A stretch of 64,000 bases of DNA from Luteibacter sp. UNC138MFCol5.1 (GTDB lineage: Bacteria > Pseudomonadota > Gammaproteobacteria > Xanthomonadales > Rhodanobacteraceae), in the NCBI RefSeq assembly GCF_900110505.1, contig NZ_FODZ01000004.1, positions 392,892 through 456,891 on the forward strand. Direction: 5' to 3'. The position numbers were made by a program, and so were the translations under genes. Shown piece after piece: positions 1-8,642 of the stretch. The first letter of the stretch is position 1, and each line of letters starts with the position of its first letter. The notes beneath the pieces are model-generated. The model saw nothing but the letters and a program-made list of their open reading frames with translations. It was not told where the DNA came from and searched no databases.

Positions 1-36
1 ACGACGTACGTCCGGACGACATGAGCGCACACCGTC

Positions 37-56
37 ACCCCGGCGTACGCCGGGGT
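37..56. repeat. 20-bp perfect palindrome, REP-like
   Basis: The sequence ACCCCGGCGTACGCCGGGGT is its own reverse complement. GC-rich palindromes like this are common dispersed intergenic repeats in Xanthomonadales and can also act as transcript ends. It lies downstream of the leftward acyltransferase gene, so a terminator role is possible. No other gene is visible in the first 171 bases. Confidence 0.5.
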
Positions 57-171
57 CCACGGCGAGGCGATCGGTTTTCGCCGGCGGTCGCGGCGAAGCC
101 GCCGGTACACCAGCCGCGTAGAGGCTGACCGATACCCGGCGTGCGCCTAGACGACGGGCCCCGACTCCGAC

Positions 172-1338
172 TCACGTCGTCGCGGCAACCGTCCGTGCCT
201 TAAGCGACTGGATGATCCGTTTGCCCATCGCCTGCCCCGGCACCTCGACGAATCGGTAGGTCAGCGTCGCGAGAACCACCGTCCCCGCCAGCGCGATGAC
301 GACCGTCGCGAGGAAGTAGGCATCCGGCGAGAGCCTGTCGCCGGCATGGACCGCTGCCAGCAGCTTGCGCGCCACCTGCAGCATGAAGAAGTGGACGAGG
401 TACCCGCTGAAGCTGATCTTGCCGATGTGGCGCAGGGGCGCATTCACCAGCCAGCGGTACGGCGAACGGTGCAGGCAGAGCGCGATCAGCGCGAAGGCCG
501 CTCCATAGGCGAACACCGCGCGCGGATCGTCCGTCCACTGCGGGACGACGAGCAGCGCCGCCGCGGCGACCGCGAACCACGCCGCGTTGGCCGCGCGGCT
601 TCCGCCATGGAAGAACGCGGTCAGCCTACCCGCCCGGTCGAAGAGCACGAAATACGCGCAGATCCCGAACAGGAAGATCGGCAGCTGGTTCGGCAACCAC
701 ACGAACGCATAGCGGGCCCACAGGTCCGTGTCGTCGATGGGCGGATGCGCGAGCAACGGCTCCCACGCCACGAGGTCGATCGCGAGGACGATCAGCAACG
801 CCATCCACGCCGCCCGGAACGAACGCAAGGCGAGGAACACCAATGGGAAGACGATGTAGAACGACATCTCCACGCCGATCGACCAGCCTCCCGGGACGAC
901 ATCGTTGGCGCCCAGGAGCCAGGCGGGGTTCCACCCGTTGGTGAACGTCAGCGTCCCCAGCACGGTGCCGATCCCGGGGAGCGCGTGCCCCTTGAGGATC
1001 ACCGGCGCCAGGCAATACGCGGCGAACGCGAGGTAGAACATGGGCGCGATGCGGAACACGCGCCGGATATAGAAATTGAGCCAGGGCTCGGACTCTCCCG
1101 AACGCTTGCGCGCGGAGAGGAACAGCGTCAACGCGCTGATCACGAAGAACAGCTGAACGCCACGCGCGCCCTGCTCCGCGTAACGGCTGAGCCACGGCGA
1201 CAGCGCCGCGTCACGCCCCATCGCCTGGTAGATCTCGACGTTGCGCTGCGCGTGGCTCACCAGCACGCCGACGATCGCGACGCCGCGCAGGGCGTCGATG
1301 TAGTCGAGCTGGACCTTCGGCGCGGCCTGCACGGTCAA
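172..1338 (-). CDS. OafA/YrhL-family membrane acyltransferase
   Basis: This 388-aa multi-pass inner-membrane protein belongs to the acyltransferase-3 family, which O-acylates polysaccharides and lipids. The N-terminal motif DALRGVAIVGVLVSH places the family Arg and His at R18 and H29. A second conserved stretch (GVQLFFVISALTLF) covers residues 60-73, about ten hydrophobic segments follow, and the C-terminus keeps the FVEVPG pattern. The start is TTG at 1338, overlapping the stop of galE (TTGA), so it is translationally coupled. As third gene after a GumD-like transferase and GalE it probably decorates the exopolysaccharide made by this locus; the donor and acceptor cannot be read from sequence. 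Confidence 0.85.
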   Translation of the reverse strand: MTVQAAPKVQLDYIDALRGVAIVGVLVSHAQRNVEIYQAMGRDAALSPWLSRYAEQGARGVQLFFVISALTLFLSARKRSGESEPWLNFYIRRVFRIAPMFYLAFAAYCLAPVILKGHALPGIGTVLGTLTFTNGWNPAWLLGANDVVPGGWSIGVEMSFYIVFPLVFLALRSFRAAWMALLIVLAIDLVAWEPLLAHPPIDDTDLWARYAFVWLPNQLPIFLFGICAYFVLFDRAGRLTAFFHGGSRAANAAWFAVAAAALLVVPQWTDDPRAVFAYGAAFALIALCLHRSPYRWLVNAPLRHIGKISFSGYLVHFFMLQVARKLLAAVHAGDRLSPDAYFLATVVIALAGTVVLATLTYRFVEVPGQAMGKRIIQSLKARTVAATT

Positions 1339-2312
1339 TAACGCGGCTGCAGGTGCCAGTGCCAGGCGCTGGCGAGGATGTCGTCGAGCAACGCGACGTG
1401 CGGTTTCCAGCCGAGCGTCTCGCGAGCCCGGGCGCTGGAGGCGACGAGCGTGGCCGGGTCGCCCGGCCGCCGCTCGGCGAACTCGTGCGGCACCGGCCGC
1501 GACGTGACGCGCGCGGCGGCGGCGATCACCTCGCGAACGCTGAAGCCTTCGCCGTTGCCCAGGTTGAACGTGTACGCGCCGGGATTCTCGTCGAGGTACT
1601 CCACGGCCAGCAGATGCGCCGAGGCGAGGTCGTTCACGTGCACGTAGTCGCGGACGCAGGTGCCGTCGCGCGTGTCGTAATCGTCGCCGAATACCTTCAG
1701 CCCCGGCCCGTGTCCGAGAACCGCCTTGAGCAGGTTCGGAATCAGGTGCGTCTCGGGGTTGTGCGCCTCGCCGATCGTCGCCGACGGGTCGGCGCCGGCG
1801 GCGTTGAAGTAGCGCAGCGCCACCGAGCTGAGCCCATAGGCCTTGTACGCGTCCGCGAGCACGCGCTCGATCATGAGCTTGCTCTGGCCGTACGGATTGA
1901 TCGGATCGGTCGGATGCGTCTCGTCGATCGCGTCGGACCTCGGGTGGCCGAACACCGCCGCCGTGGACGAGAACACCAGCTTGTCGATCTTCACCTCGCG
2001 CATCGCGGCGAGCAGAACGAGCGTGTTGCCGACGTTGTTCCGGTAGTACTGGTAGGGGTCCACCACCGACTCGCCGACCAGCGATCGGGCGCAGAAGTGC
2101 ATCACGGCGTCGAAGCGATGCGTCGCGAAGAGGCGCCAGAGCGTGACCGCGTCGCCGATGTCGCCGTGAACGAACGGCACGTCGTCGGGCACCGCTTCCC
2201 GGTGTCCCGTCGACAGATCGTCGAAGACGACGACTTCGTGTCCAGCCTGAATCAGGTATCGCACCATGTGCGAACCCACATAGCCCGCACCGCCACAGAT
2301 GAGAAACTTCAA
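1335..2312 (-). CDS. galE: UDP-glucose 4-epimerase
   Basis: GalE interconverts UDP-glucose and UDP-galactose with bound NAD in the cytoplasm, supplying sugar nucleotides for polysaccharide. The Rossmann motif GGAGYVG is at residues 7-13, the catalytic Ser/Thr lies near 115-117, and the YxxxK pair is Y141/K145 (PYGQSK). I chose the TTG at 2312 because GAGGT stands seven bases upstream and the protein then begins just before the first beta strand; longer readings add a basic stretch with no family counterpart. The product is 325 aa, slightly short but complete. It sits 64 bp after the transferase gene and overlaps the acyltransferase start. Confidence 0.92.
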   Translation of the reverse strand: MKFLICGGAGYVGSHMVRYLIQAGHEVVVFDDLSTGHREAVPDDVPFVHGDIGDAVTLWRLFATHRFDAVMHFCARSLVGESVVDPYQYYRNNVGNTLVLLAAMREVKIDKLVFSSTAAVFGHPRSDAIDETHPTDPINPYGQSKLMIERVLADAYKAYGLSSVALRYFNAAGADPSATIGEAHNPETHLIPNLLKAVLGHGPGLKVFGDDYDTRDGTCVRDYVHVNDLASAHLLAVEYLDENPGAYTFNLGNGEGFSVREVIAAAARVTSRPVPHEFAERRPGDPATLVASSARARETLGWKPHVALLDDILASAWHWHLQPRY

Positions 2313-2376
2313 TCGATACCTCGTAACACGGGAAAGTGGGATCGCCGCCCTGCCAGGCGGTCCTTTTTTTCGTCTG

Positions 2377-3825
2377 TCAGGCGGACTCCTCGCTCGCGCT
2401 GGCCGCACCCGAGGCCGCCTGCGCCACCGGCTTGAGCGGTGCGGCAGCGGGCGCCTCGGTATGCACGAAACCCTTGAAGATGGTCAGGAAGATGATCCGC
2501 AGGTCGAACGCGAGCGACCAGTTGTTGATGTAGTACAGGTCGTACTCGATGCGCTTGACCAGATCGGTGTCGCCACGCCAGCCGTTGATCTGCGCCCATC
2601 CGGTGATGCCCGCCTTGACCAGGTGCTTGTGCATGTAGCCGGCGATCTCGCCCTTGAACTTCTCGACGAACATCGGACGCTCCGGACGCGGGCCGACGAT
2701 CGACATGTCGCCGCGCAGGACGTTCAGGAACTGCGGAAGCTCATCGAGGCTCGTGCCGCGGATGAACTTGCCGAAGCGCGTATTGGTCTTGTTCGTGGCG
2801 TTGCCCCACTGCACCGCGCCGCCCTTCTCCACATCCACGGGCATCGAACGGAACTTCAGCATCTCGAATTCTTTGCCGTCGAGGCCGACGCGCCGCTGGC
2901 GGTAAAGGATCGGCCCCGGGCTGGACAGCTTCACGCCAATGGCAAGGGCGACCATGACCGGGCTGATCATCAGGAGGATGATGCCGGCGATCACACGGTC
3001 CTCGATGGCCTTGAGTATCCAGGCATGCCCGTGGAGAGGACTCTCGCGCAACGTCACGACGGGGACGCCGCCGCAATCTTCCATGCGATGGTTGATGAGC
3101 TGGCGACCCAGCATGTCGGGCACGAACTTCACCGCCGTCACGCGCTCGTCCATGCGGTCGAGTACGTAGCTGATCGCACGATGCGCGCTGACGGGCAAGG
3201 CGACCAGCACCTGGTCCCATTCCCCGCGGTCCAGGATCTCGTCGAGGTTCTGCAGCGAGCCCGCGAGGGGGACGCCATGGGGTACACCCGTGTCGCAGGC
3301 CGTGCGGACGTAGGACGTGATGCGCATCCCATGGCCAGGATTCGCCGCGGCCTGGCGAGCGAGATGGATGCCCGAGTCGGTCGCACCGATCAGCAGGCAG
3401 CGATGCATGCCGATGCCGCGACGGCGCAGATACCAAAGGGTGAGCACCGCCGCCTGGCGCACCACCGCCATGAAGGCGAGGCCAAGGAAGAAGGTGAGCG
3501 ATACCCATCCACGCGAGAAGAGGTCGCTGACCTTGAGCAGATAACCCAGTGCGATCAGCGTCGCGAAACCGACCGACCACGATGCTGCGATGCGCAAATA
3601 CTGGCTAAATGAATGCTCGCCTAACGGCTTTTCGTAGGCGCGGAAGGCGACGGATGCCGTGAGCGACGCCAGCACCAGGATCACGAGCGCCACCGCGTAA
3701 AGGCTGCTCATCCGCAGCGTGTCGAAGCGGATCAGATAGGCGAGATAAGCGGCCGCGATCATCCCCAGCGGATCGCTGGCACGGAGCTCGAGGTCCAATA
3801 AAGCATTGAATCTGGACAACTGCAT
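2377..3825 (-). CDS. Undecaprenyl-phosphate sugar-1-phosphate transferase (GumD/WcaJ type)
   Basis: This 482-aa enzyme starts exopolysaccharide repeat-unit assembly by moving a hexose-1-phosphate, most likely glucose-1-phosphate, from UDP-sugar to undecaprenyl phosphate. About four membrane segments precede a CoA-binding-like middle domain (about 125-245), another membrane helix near 275-295, and the catalytic bacterial sugar transferase domain. That domain carries LDELPQ, the signature SIVGPRPERP around residue 378, and the GITGWAQI stretch. Length and order match GumD/WcaJ. It is the first gene of the leftward operon with galE and the acyltransferase. A second, distinct initiating transferase is encoded at 46417. 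Confidence 0.9.
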   Translation of the reverse strand: MQLSRFNALLDLELRASDPLGMIAAAYLAYLIRFDTLRMSSLYAVALVILVLASLTASVAFRAYEKPLGEHSFSQYLRIAASWSVGFATLIALGYLLKVSDLFSRGWVSLTFFLGLAFMAVVRQAAVLTLWYLRRRGIGMHRCLLIGATDSGIHLARQAAANPGHGMRITSYVRTACDTGVPHGVPLAGSLQNLDEILDRGEWDQVLVALPVSAHRAISYVLDRMDERVTAVKFVPDMLGRQLINHRMEDCGGVPVVTLRESPLHGHAWILKAIEDRVIAGIILLMISPVMVALAIGVKLSSPGPILYRQRRVGLDGKEFEMLKFRSMPVDVEKGGAVQWGNATNKTNTRFGKFIRGTSLDELPQFLNVLRGDMSIVGPRPERPMFVEKFKGEIAGYMHKHLVKAGITGWAQINGWRGDTDLVKRIEYDLYYINNWSLAFDLRIIFLTIFKGFVHTEAPAAAPLKPVAQAASGAASASEESA

Positions 3826-4220
3826 GACAGGTACCTTCCGCGTGAGCGAGATGTGCCGGCGAAACCGGCAGGCCTAGGTACGTGCCCCCTGTGGAGCCGT
3901 TTCCGTCCGATCCATCGGACGTACTTCGGTCCAACACGCTTTCGACCGCGTCCGCGAGAGCGACGGACACAGGCTTTTACGATCGCAAGATTCCACAGCG
4001 ACGATCCATGCTGCATCGCGGGGAAAAACGGGGCAATCCACGCTCCGGCTTTTTGCGAGTCGTGTCACAAAAAGAGTCTTCTGGCTCTCACGTTCAGCTG
4101 TTTGCCTTGACCGTCGCGCTATGTATGACGGTGAATGTCCCATGCGACACGCACGTCGCGACGCATTCACCTTCGCGCACCGTCATCGCGCTTCGCCCCA
4201 CTCCACAGGAGAACACGCCC
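3826..4220. other. Divergent intergenic region of exopolysaccharide locus 1
   Basis: This 395-bp gap separates the leftward transferase operon from the rightward gfc-like operon and must hold promoters for one or both. I see a CGTCCGAT/ATCGGACG palindrome at 3904-3921 and a smaller TGCCGG...CCGGCA repeat near 3853. No gene with convincing codon usage and a ribosome-binding site is visible, and no sigma70 pair is strong enough to call. Confidence 0.5.
3904..3921. promoter_or_regulatory. Candidate operator palindrome
   Basis: CGTCCGATCCATCGGACG has perfect 8-bp arms around a 2-bp centre. It lies 79 bp upstream of the leftward transferase start and 300 bp upstream of the rightward secreted-protein start. 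Its GTCCG/CGGAC half-sites recall the palindromes near 49.4 and 52.6 kb, but the spacing between half-sites is 6 rather than 4 bases. The bound protein is unknown. Confidence 0.4.
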
Positions 4221-4553
4221 GTGAGACGTCTACTCATCGCATGCGCCATTCTTGCCGTCGCCGTTCCCGCGATCGCCCAGTCACAACGTGCCGCGGGACA
4301 GAACGCCGCCGCATCGGAAAACCCCGAAAACACGAACGCCCCGCGCGTCGCGACGCCGCGGCAGGCCCGTCAGGCCGCACAGGGCGCGCTCACGCCGGCC
4401 CGCGTCGCACCAGGCACGGCGGCCGTCGCGGCGGCGGCCGGCGCGACGGCGAACGACACCAATGGCACCGGTAACGACGGCACCGGCGGTACCGGAGGCA
4501 CGGGAGGAACGGGTGGGACCGGCGGCACCGGCGGGACGGGCGGAACCCACTGA
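4221..4553 (+). CDS. GfcA/YjbE-like Thr/Gly-rich small secreted protein
   Basis: This 110-aa protein has a clear Sec signal peptide (cleavage after the AIAQ region, about residue 20), an Ala/Arg-rich middle, and a C-terminus of seven Gly-Gly-Thr tripeptides ending in His. The repeat uses mixed codons, so it is constrained at the protein level. The start is GTG with AGGAG nine bases upstream. In E. coli the gfc and yjb exopolysaccharide operons begin with comparably small secreted Thr-rich proteins (GfcA, YjbE), and this gene also precedes Wza-, GfcB-, GfcC- and GfcD-like genes. The match is by composition and position; the molecular role is unknown. Confidence 0.7.
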   Translation: MRRLLIACAILAVAVPAIAQSQRAAGQNAAASENPENTNAPRVATPRQARQAAQGALTPARVAPGTAAVAAAAGATANDTNGTGNDGTGGTGGTGGTGGTGGTGGTGGTH

Positions 4554-4573
4554 AGACATCGTATATCGGCGTC

Positions 4574-4591
4574 TGGACGTCTAGATGTCCA
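4574..4591. promoter_or_regulatory. Near-perfect palindrome upstream of the export operon
   Basis: TGGACGTCTAGATGTCCA is an inverted repeat with one mismatched pair, about 93 bp upstream of the Wza-like gene. It immediately follows TATATCGGCG (4562-4571), a 10-mer that also occurs upstream of exopolysaccharide locus 2. It could be an operator for the export genes or part of a terminator of the small upstream gene. Confidence 0.35.
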
Positions 4592-4683
4592 CGCATGTTC
4601 CCAAGCCATTAATGCACGATCGGTTTAAGTACGTCGCTGGCCCCCGAGCCACACGGCGCCTCGACTGAAGGATCCCGTACACG

Positions 4684-5799
4684 ATGAAGTTCCTGCCGAC
4701 CCTCGGTCTGGCCGGGTGCTGTCTTTTGTTGCAAGCATGCATCCTCGCACCCGGCCAGCACATGAAACGCGCCGAGCTGAACGACAGGGAGAGCGCCACC
4801 GGAAGCCGCTACCAGCTCGTTCCGATCACCCCTAAGCTGATCGCGATGGACCGTGCCACCGCGTCGACGCCTACTGTCGACCCCGTGCTCACCTCGTACC
4901 GGCCCGATGAATACCGCATCGGTCCCGGCGATTCGCTCTACATCACCGTCTGGGAGCATCCGGAACTCACCTCGCCGGCGGGTTCGCAGCAGCAGACGGC
5001 GGCCAACGGGCGCCTCGTGCGCCCCGACGGCACGCTTTTCTATCCCTACGTCGGCCTGCTCCATGCAGCGGGGCTCAGCGTGGAGGAACTGCGCGTGGCC
5101 ATCACCGACCGGCTCACGAAGTACATCGAGAAGCCGCAGGTCGACATCAGCGTGGTCAACTTCGCGAGCCAGAAGGTGACGCTCGGCGGCGCCTTCGTGA
5201 AAACCGACCCGCAGGACATCACCGTGACGCCGCTGACGCTCGCGCAGGCGGTCGGCACGGCCGGTATCAACGCGCAGCTCGCCGATCTGTCCGATGTGAC
5301 ACTGCGCCGCGACAACCACGAATACCACCTCGACCTCGACGCCCTCTCGCATTCGCCGCAGGGCACGCAGGACATCTATCTCAAGGGCGGCGACAGCATC
5401 TACCTGCCGTACAACGATCGCCACGAGGCGTACGTGATCGGCGAGGTGTTGCGTCCCCAGGCGATCGCGTTCAAGACCAGCGACCTCAGCCTGACCCAGG
5501 CGCTCGGCCGCGCCGGCGGTCTCAATCAGACCAGTGCCAGCGGCAAGTCGGTCTATGTGATCCGCGGCGTGGAGGACATGGAGAAGGCGCCGGCCACGAT
5601 CTACCAGCTCGACAACACGTCGCCGTCCGCGTTCGCCGTGGCGGCGCAGTTCGCCGTGAAGCCGGGCGACGTCGTCTTCGTCGGGCCCGCGGGCATCACG
5701 CGCTGGAACCGCTTCATCAGCCAGTTGCTGCCCTTGTCCGGGCTGATCAGCAACGCCGCGAACGCACAGTACAACCTGGACCGCGATCGCCAGCTGTAA
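4684..5799 (+). CDS. Wza/GfcE-type polysaccharide export lipoprotein
   Basis: This is an outer-membrane polysaccharide channel of 371 aa. The signal peptide ends in the lipobox LQAC with the lipidated Cys at residue 19. A Poly_export domain follows (about 75-165, [20 protein letters not shown]), then two SLBB-like domains (about 165-340), and a C-terminal amphipathic helix near 343-362 of the kind that forms the Wza pore. The start ATG is preceded by GAAGGA. The length matches full-size Wza rather than the shorter GumB. It leads ugd and gfcBCD; no Wzc/Etk kinase gene is in the window. Confidence 0.9.
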   Translation: MKFLPTLGLAGCCLLLQACILAPGQHMKRAELNDRESATGSRYQLVPITPKLIAMDRATASTPTVDPVLTSYRPDEYRIGPGDSLYITVWEHPELTSPAGSQQQTAANGRLVRPDGTLFYPYVGLLHAAGLSVEELRVAITDRLTKYIEKPQVDISVVNFASQKVTLGGAFVKTDPQDITVTPLTLAQAVGTAGINAQLADLSDVTLRRDNHEYHLDLDALSHSPQGTQDIYLKGGDSIYLPYNDRHEAYVIGEVLRPQAIAFKTSDLSLTQALGRAGGLNQTSASGKSVYVIRGVEDMEKAPATIYQLDNTSPSAFAVAAQFAVKPGDVVFVGPAGITRWNRFISQLLPLSGLISNAANAQYNLDRDRQL

Positions 5800-5843
5800 G
5801 CGCGCGCTCCTCTTCCGTTCTTCCAAATCGACAGGCGACACAG

Positions 5844-7181
5844 ATGAAGGTCACTATCTTCGGCACCGGCTACGTGGGATTGGTCACGGGCGCCTGCCTC
5901 GCGGAAATGGGCAACCACGTCGTATGCGTGGACGTGGACCAGGCCAAGGTGGACGGCCTGCGCAAGGGGGTGATCCCCATCTACGAACCGGGCCTCGAGC
6001 CCATCGTCAAGCGGAACCACGCGTCGGGACGGCTCGACTTCACCACCGATCCGGCACCGGCCATCGCGCATGGCGACGTCATCTTCATCGCGGTGGGAAC
6101 GCCGCCGGACGAGGACGGCAGCGCCGACATGAAGTACGTGCTGAGCGTGGCGCGCACCATCGGCGAACACCTCGACCGTTACGCGGTGGTGGTGAACAAG
6201 TCGACGGTACCCGTCGGCACCGCCGACCGTGTCCGCGAGGCGATCGGCGACGTGCTCCGCGGGCGCGGCGCGGAGGTGGAGTTCGACGTGGTGTCGAACC
6301 CGGAATTCCTGAAGGAAGGCGACGCCGTCGAGGACTGCCTGCGTCCCGACCGCGTCGTGGTCGGAGCGTCCAGCGAGCGTGCGGTGGCGATCCTGCGCAA
6401 GCTCTACGCCCCCTTCAACCGCAACCACGATCGCATGGTCGTGATGGACGAACGTTCGGCGGAGCTCACCAAGTACGCGGCGAACGCGATGCTCGCGACG
6501 AAGATCAGCTTCATGAACGAGATCGCGAACATCGCCGAGCGCGTGGGCGCCGACGTGGAGCTCGTGCGGCAAGGCATCGGCTCGGATCCGCGCATCGGTT
6601 ACCACTTCATCTACCCCGGTGCCGGCTACGGCGGTTCGTGCTTCCCCAAGGACGTGCAGGCCCTCGAGCGCATCGCGCGCGGCAGCGGCTATCACGCGCG
6701 CCTGCTCGGCTCGGTCGAAGCCGTCAACGGCGACCAGAAGACGCGGCTCTTCGAGCAGGTGTTGCGACACTTCGGCGGCGACATAGCCGGCAAGACGATC
6801 GCGCTGTGGGGCCTCGCGTTCAAGCCGAACACCGACGACATGCGCGAGGCGCCTAGCCGGCGACTGATGGAAGCGCTCTGGCAGGCAGGTGCGAAGGTGC
6901 GTGCTTTCGATCCGGAGGCGCGCGCGGAAGCGACGCGCATCTACGGCGAGCGCGACGACCTCGTGCTCTGCGACGGCGCGTACGAGGTGCTGCAGGGCGC
7001 CGACGTCCTGGTGCTGGTGACCGAATGGAAGGCCTTCCGCAGCCCCGACTTCGCGCGTATCGCCGCGACGCTCGCCACGCCGGCGATCTTCGATGGGCGA
7101 AACCTGTACGATCCCGCGGTCGTCGAAGAAGCCGGCATCGCGTACTACGGCATCGGGCGCGGCCGCTCGTTGCAGCGCTGA
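5844..7181 (+). CDS. ugd: UDP-glucose 6-dehydrogenase
   Basis: Ugd oxidises UDP-glucose to UDP-glucuronate using two NAD, giving the acidic sugar of many exopolysaccharides. The 445-aa protein has the Rossmann motif [17 protein letters not shown] at residues 7-23, the central helix with [17 protein letters not shown], the catalytic Cys at C266 in GGSCFPKD, and the C-terminal NAD-sugar domain ([16 protein letters not shown]). Every key residue is present. It lies 44 bp after the export lipoprotein gene. A second nucleotide-sugar dehydrogenase at 42169 is of a different subfamily. Confidence 0.95.
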   Translation: MKVTIFGTGYVGLVTGACLAEMGNHVVCVDVDQAKVDGLRKGVIPIYEPGLEPIVKRNHASGRLDFTTDPAPAIAHGDVIFIAVGTPPDEDGSADMKYVLSVARTIGEHLDRYAVVVNKSTVPVGTADRVREAIGDVLRGRGAEVEFDVVSNPEFLKEGDAVEDCLRPDRVVVGASSERAVAILRKLYAPFNRNHDRMVVMDERSAELTKYAANAMLATKISFMNEIANIAERVGADVELVRQGIGSDPRIGYHFIYPGAGYGGSCFPKDVQALERIARGSGYHARLLGSVEAVNGDQKTRLFEQVLRHFGGDIAGKTIALWGLAFKPNTDDMREAPSRRLMEALWQAGAKVRAFDPEARAEATRIYGERDDLVLCDGAYEVLQGADVLVLVTEWKAFRSPDFARIAATLATPAIFDGRNLYDPAVVEEAGIAYYGIGRGRSLQR

Positions 7182-7194
7182 GCGGCGGGTGTCG

Positions 7195-7863
7195 ATGACG
7201 CTCACGGCGCAGGCGCGCTGGTCCGGAGCTCTGGTGCTGGCCACGCTCGCACTCGCGGGCTGTTCCTCGGTGTCGCGCGGCAGCCTCGAGGCCGTGCGGC
7301 TGGCCGTGCATGGTGAATCCGTGCACCCCACCGCCGCGTCCGTCGCCTCGACACCGTACTACCAGATGCAGGCCGACGGCCCCGACGGCGGAGCGGTGCT
7401 GATCCTCGCCAGCACGGACGGTGGCCGCCTCGGCTGGTATGGCTCGGGCAAGGACATCGTGTTCACGCGCGACGGCCTCGTGGTGAAGACGGTTGGCCTG
7501 TCGCAAGACCTGGAAAGCTCCACGTTCATCGGCGACGATCCCTTCCACGCGGGCCTGCAGAAGCTCGCGGGCCCGCGCGACGCGCAGCGACGCCTCGACT
7601 GGACGCCCGGCTACCGCTACGGCCTCGTCGCGCACTCCCACCTCGAGCCGCGCGGTATCGAGCAGGTCGACATCCTGGGAACGGTGCACGCGCTGCGCCG
7701 TGTGGACGAGACCCTGACCTTGACCGACGCGGGGACGACGCTGCACAACCGCTACTGGATCGATCCCGCGGATGGCTTCATCTGGAAAAGCCGGCAGTAC
7801 GTCGCGCCCGGCCTTCCGCTGGAGCTGACACAGCTGCGCCCCTACCGGGTCGCGACGCCATGA
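7195..7863 (+). CDS. GfcB/YjbF-like lipoprotein
   Basis: This 222-aa protein has a lipoprotein signal (LALAGC, lipidated Cys near residue 22) and a beta-rich C-terminal part typical of the GfcB/YjbF family, which occurs only in gfc- and yjb-type exopolysaccharide operons. Its precise role is unknown; it is expected at the inner face of the outer membrane. I chose the ATG at 7195; an in-frame GTG lies two codons earlier, and neither has a strong ribosome-binding site. It starts 13 bp after ugd and overlaps the next gene by 4 bp (ATGA). Confidence 0.8.
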   Translation: MTLTAQARWSGALVLATLALAGCSSVSRGSLEAVRLAVHGESVHPTAASVASTPYYQMQADGPDGGAVLILASTDGGRLGWYGSGKDIVFTRDGLVVKTVGLSQDLESSTFIGDDPFHAGLQKLAGPRDAQRRLDWTPGYRYGLVAHSHLEPRGIEQVDILGTVHALRRVDETLTLTDAGTTLHNRYWIDPADGFIWKSRQYVAPGLPLELTQLRPYRVATP

Positions 7864-8642
7864 GGATCGCCGGGTTCCTCGTGCTCGCGATGCTCGCGAT
7901 GGTACCGGCACTGGCCGCGCAGACGATCGACGTCTCGACGCGCGGTGCCGTGTCGCACCCAGGCACCGCGGCATACCCCGCTACCGCGCGGCTCTCCGAC
8001 GTCACCGACGCGTCGGGCGTCTCGCCCGACGCCTATGCGCTGGGCGCGGCGTGGCTGCAACCGGCGTTGCATACGGACCAGGTGCGCCTGAAGGCCGGCG
8101 TGCTCTTCGAACTCGGGGCGATCCACCGCAAGGCCATGGCGGAAGGTGACGACGAGCTCGCGCTGCGCAGCGCCGCGTTCCAGTCCTGGCTCTCGGCACT
8201 GCCGGTGACGGACCGCCGCAGCGGCAGCATGCTCGACCCCGCGCGCCTCGCCGTCTCGCCCGCGGACGACCGGCCCGTGCACGCGGGCGATACGCTAGTC
8301 TTCCCTCCCCGTCCCGGCGACGTACGGATCGTGGGGGCGGTGACGCAGGCGTGCCGTGTCCCGCACGTACCGATGCGCGACGCGCGGCGGTACCTTGCCG
8401 ATTGTCCCGTATCGACGGCAGCCGATCGCGATGCGATCTACGTGATCCAGCCCGACGGTGCCGTGTTCGAACAGGAGATCGCGCTGTGGAACCGCGACGA
8501 TCCCCGCCCGCTCGCGCCGGGAGCGTGGATCTACGTGCCGTTCGACCGTCGCAGGATCGCCGGCGCGGCGGAGGACGATTTCAACCGCGACGTCGCCGAT
8601 TTCATCGCCACGCAGCTGCTGGACGGTGACGGATGGCGTTGA
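7860..8642 (+). CDS. GfcC/YjbG-like periplasmic exopolysaccharide protein
   Basis: The 260-aa protein begins with a cleavable signal peptide (about residues 1-19, ending LAAQ). The rest is soluble and includes the late stretch AGDTLVFPPRPGDVRIVGAV, which resembles the ubiquitin-like/SLBB folds described for GfcC. GfcC proteins are periplasmic partners of capsule export; the biochemical role is not settled. The start overlaps the GfcB-like stop and the end overlaps the GfcD-like start by 10 bp, so the three genes are translationally coupled. Confidence 0.8.
   Translation: MRIAGFLVLAMLAMVPALAAQTIDVSTRGAVSHPGTAAYPATARLSDVTDASGVSPDAYALGAAWLQPALHTDQVRLKAGVLFELGAIHRKAMAEGDDELALRSAAFQSWLSALPVTDRRSGSMLDPARLAVSPADDRPVHAGDTLVFPPRPGDVRIVGAVTQACRVPHVPMRDARRYLADCPVSTAADRDAIYVIQPDGAVFEQEIALWNRDDPRPLAPGAWIYVPFDRRRIAGAAEDDFNRDVADFIATQLLDGDGWR

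Noticed and set aside
346-1341. Long rightward frame antisense to the acyltransferase gene, and similar long frames antisense to most genes (for example 25161-27809, 42106-44049, 60446-63034).
   Set aside because: They are shadows of GC-rich genes: Arg-, Ala- and His-rich, without domains, and each opposes a gene with clear motifs.
2343-2370. CCGCC...GGCGG stem followed by seven T residues, a rightward intrinsic terminator pattern.
   Set aside because: No rightward gene ends there; it lies between two genes of a leftward operon. The short stem is probably chance.
4470-4553. The Gly-Gly-Thr coding repeat as a CRISPR or minisatellite.
   Set aside because: Units are only 9 bp with differing codons and no spacers; it is a coding repeat.
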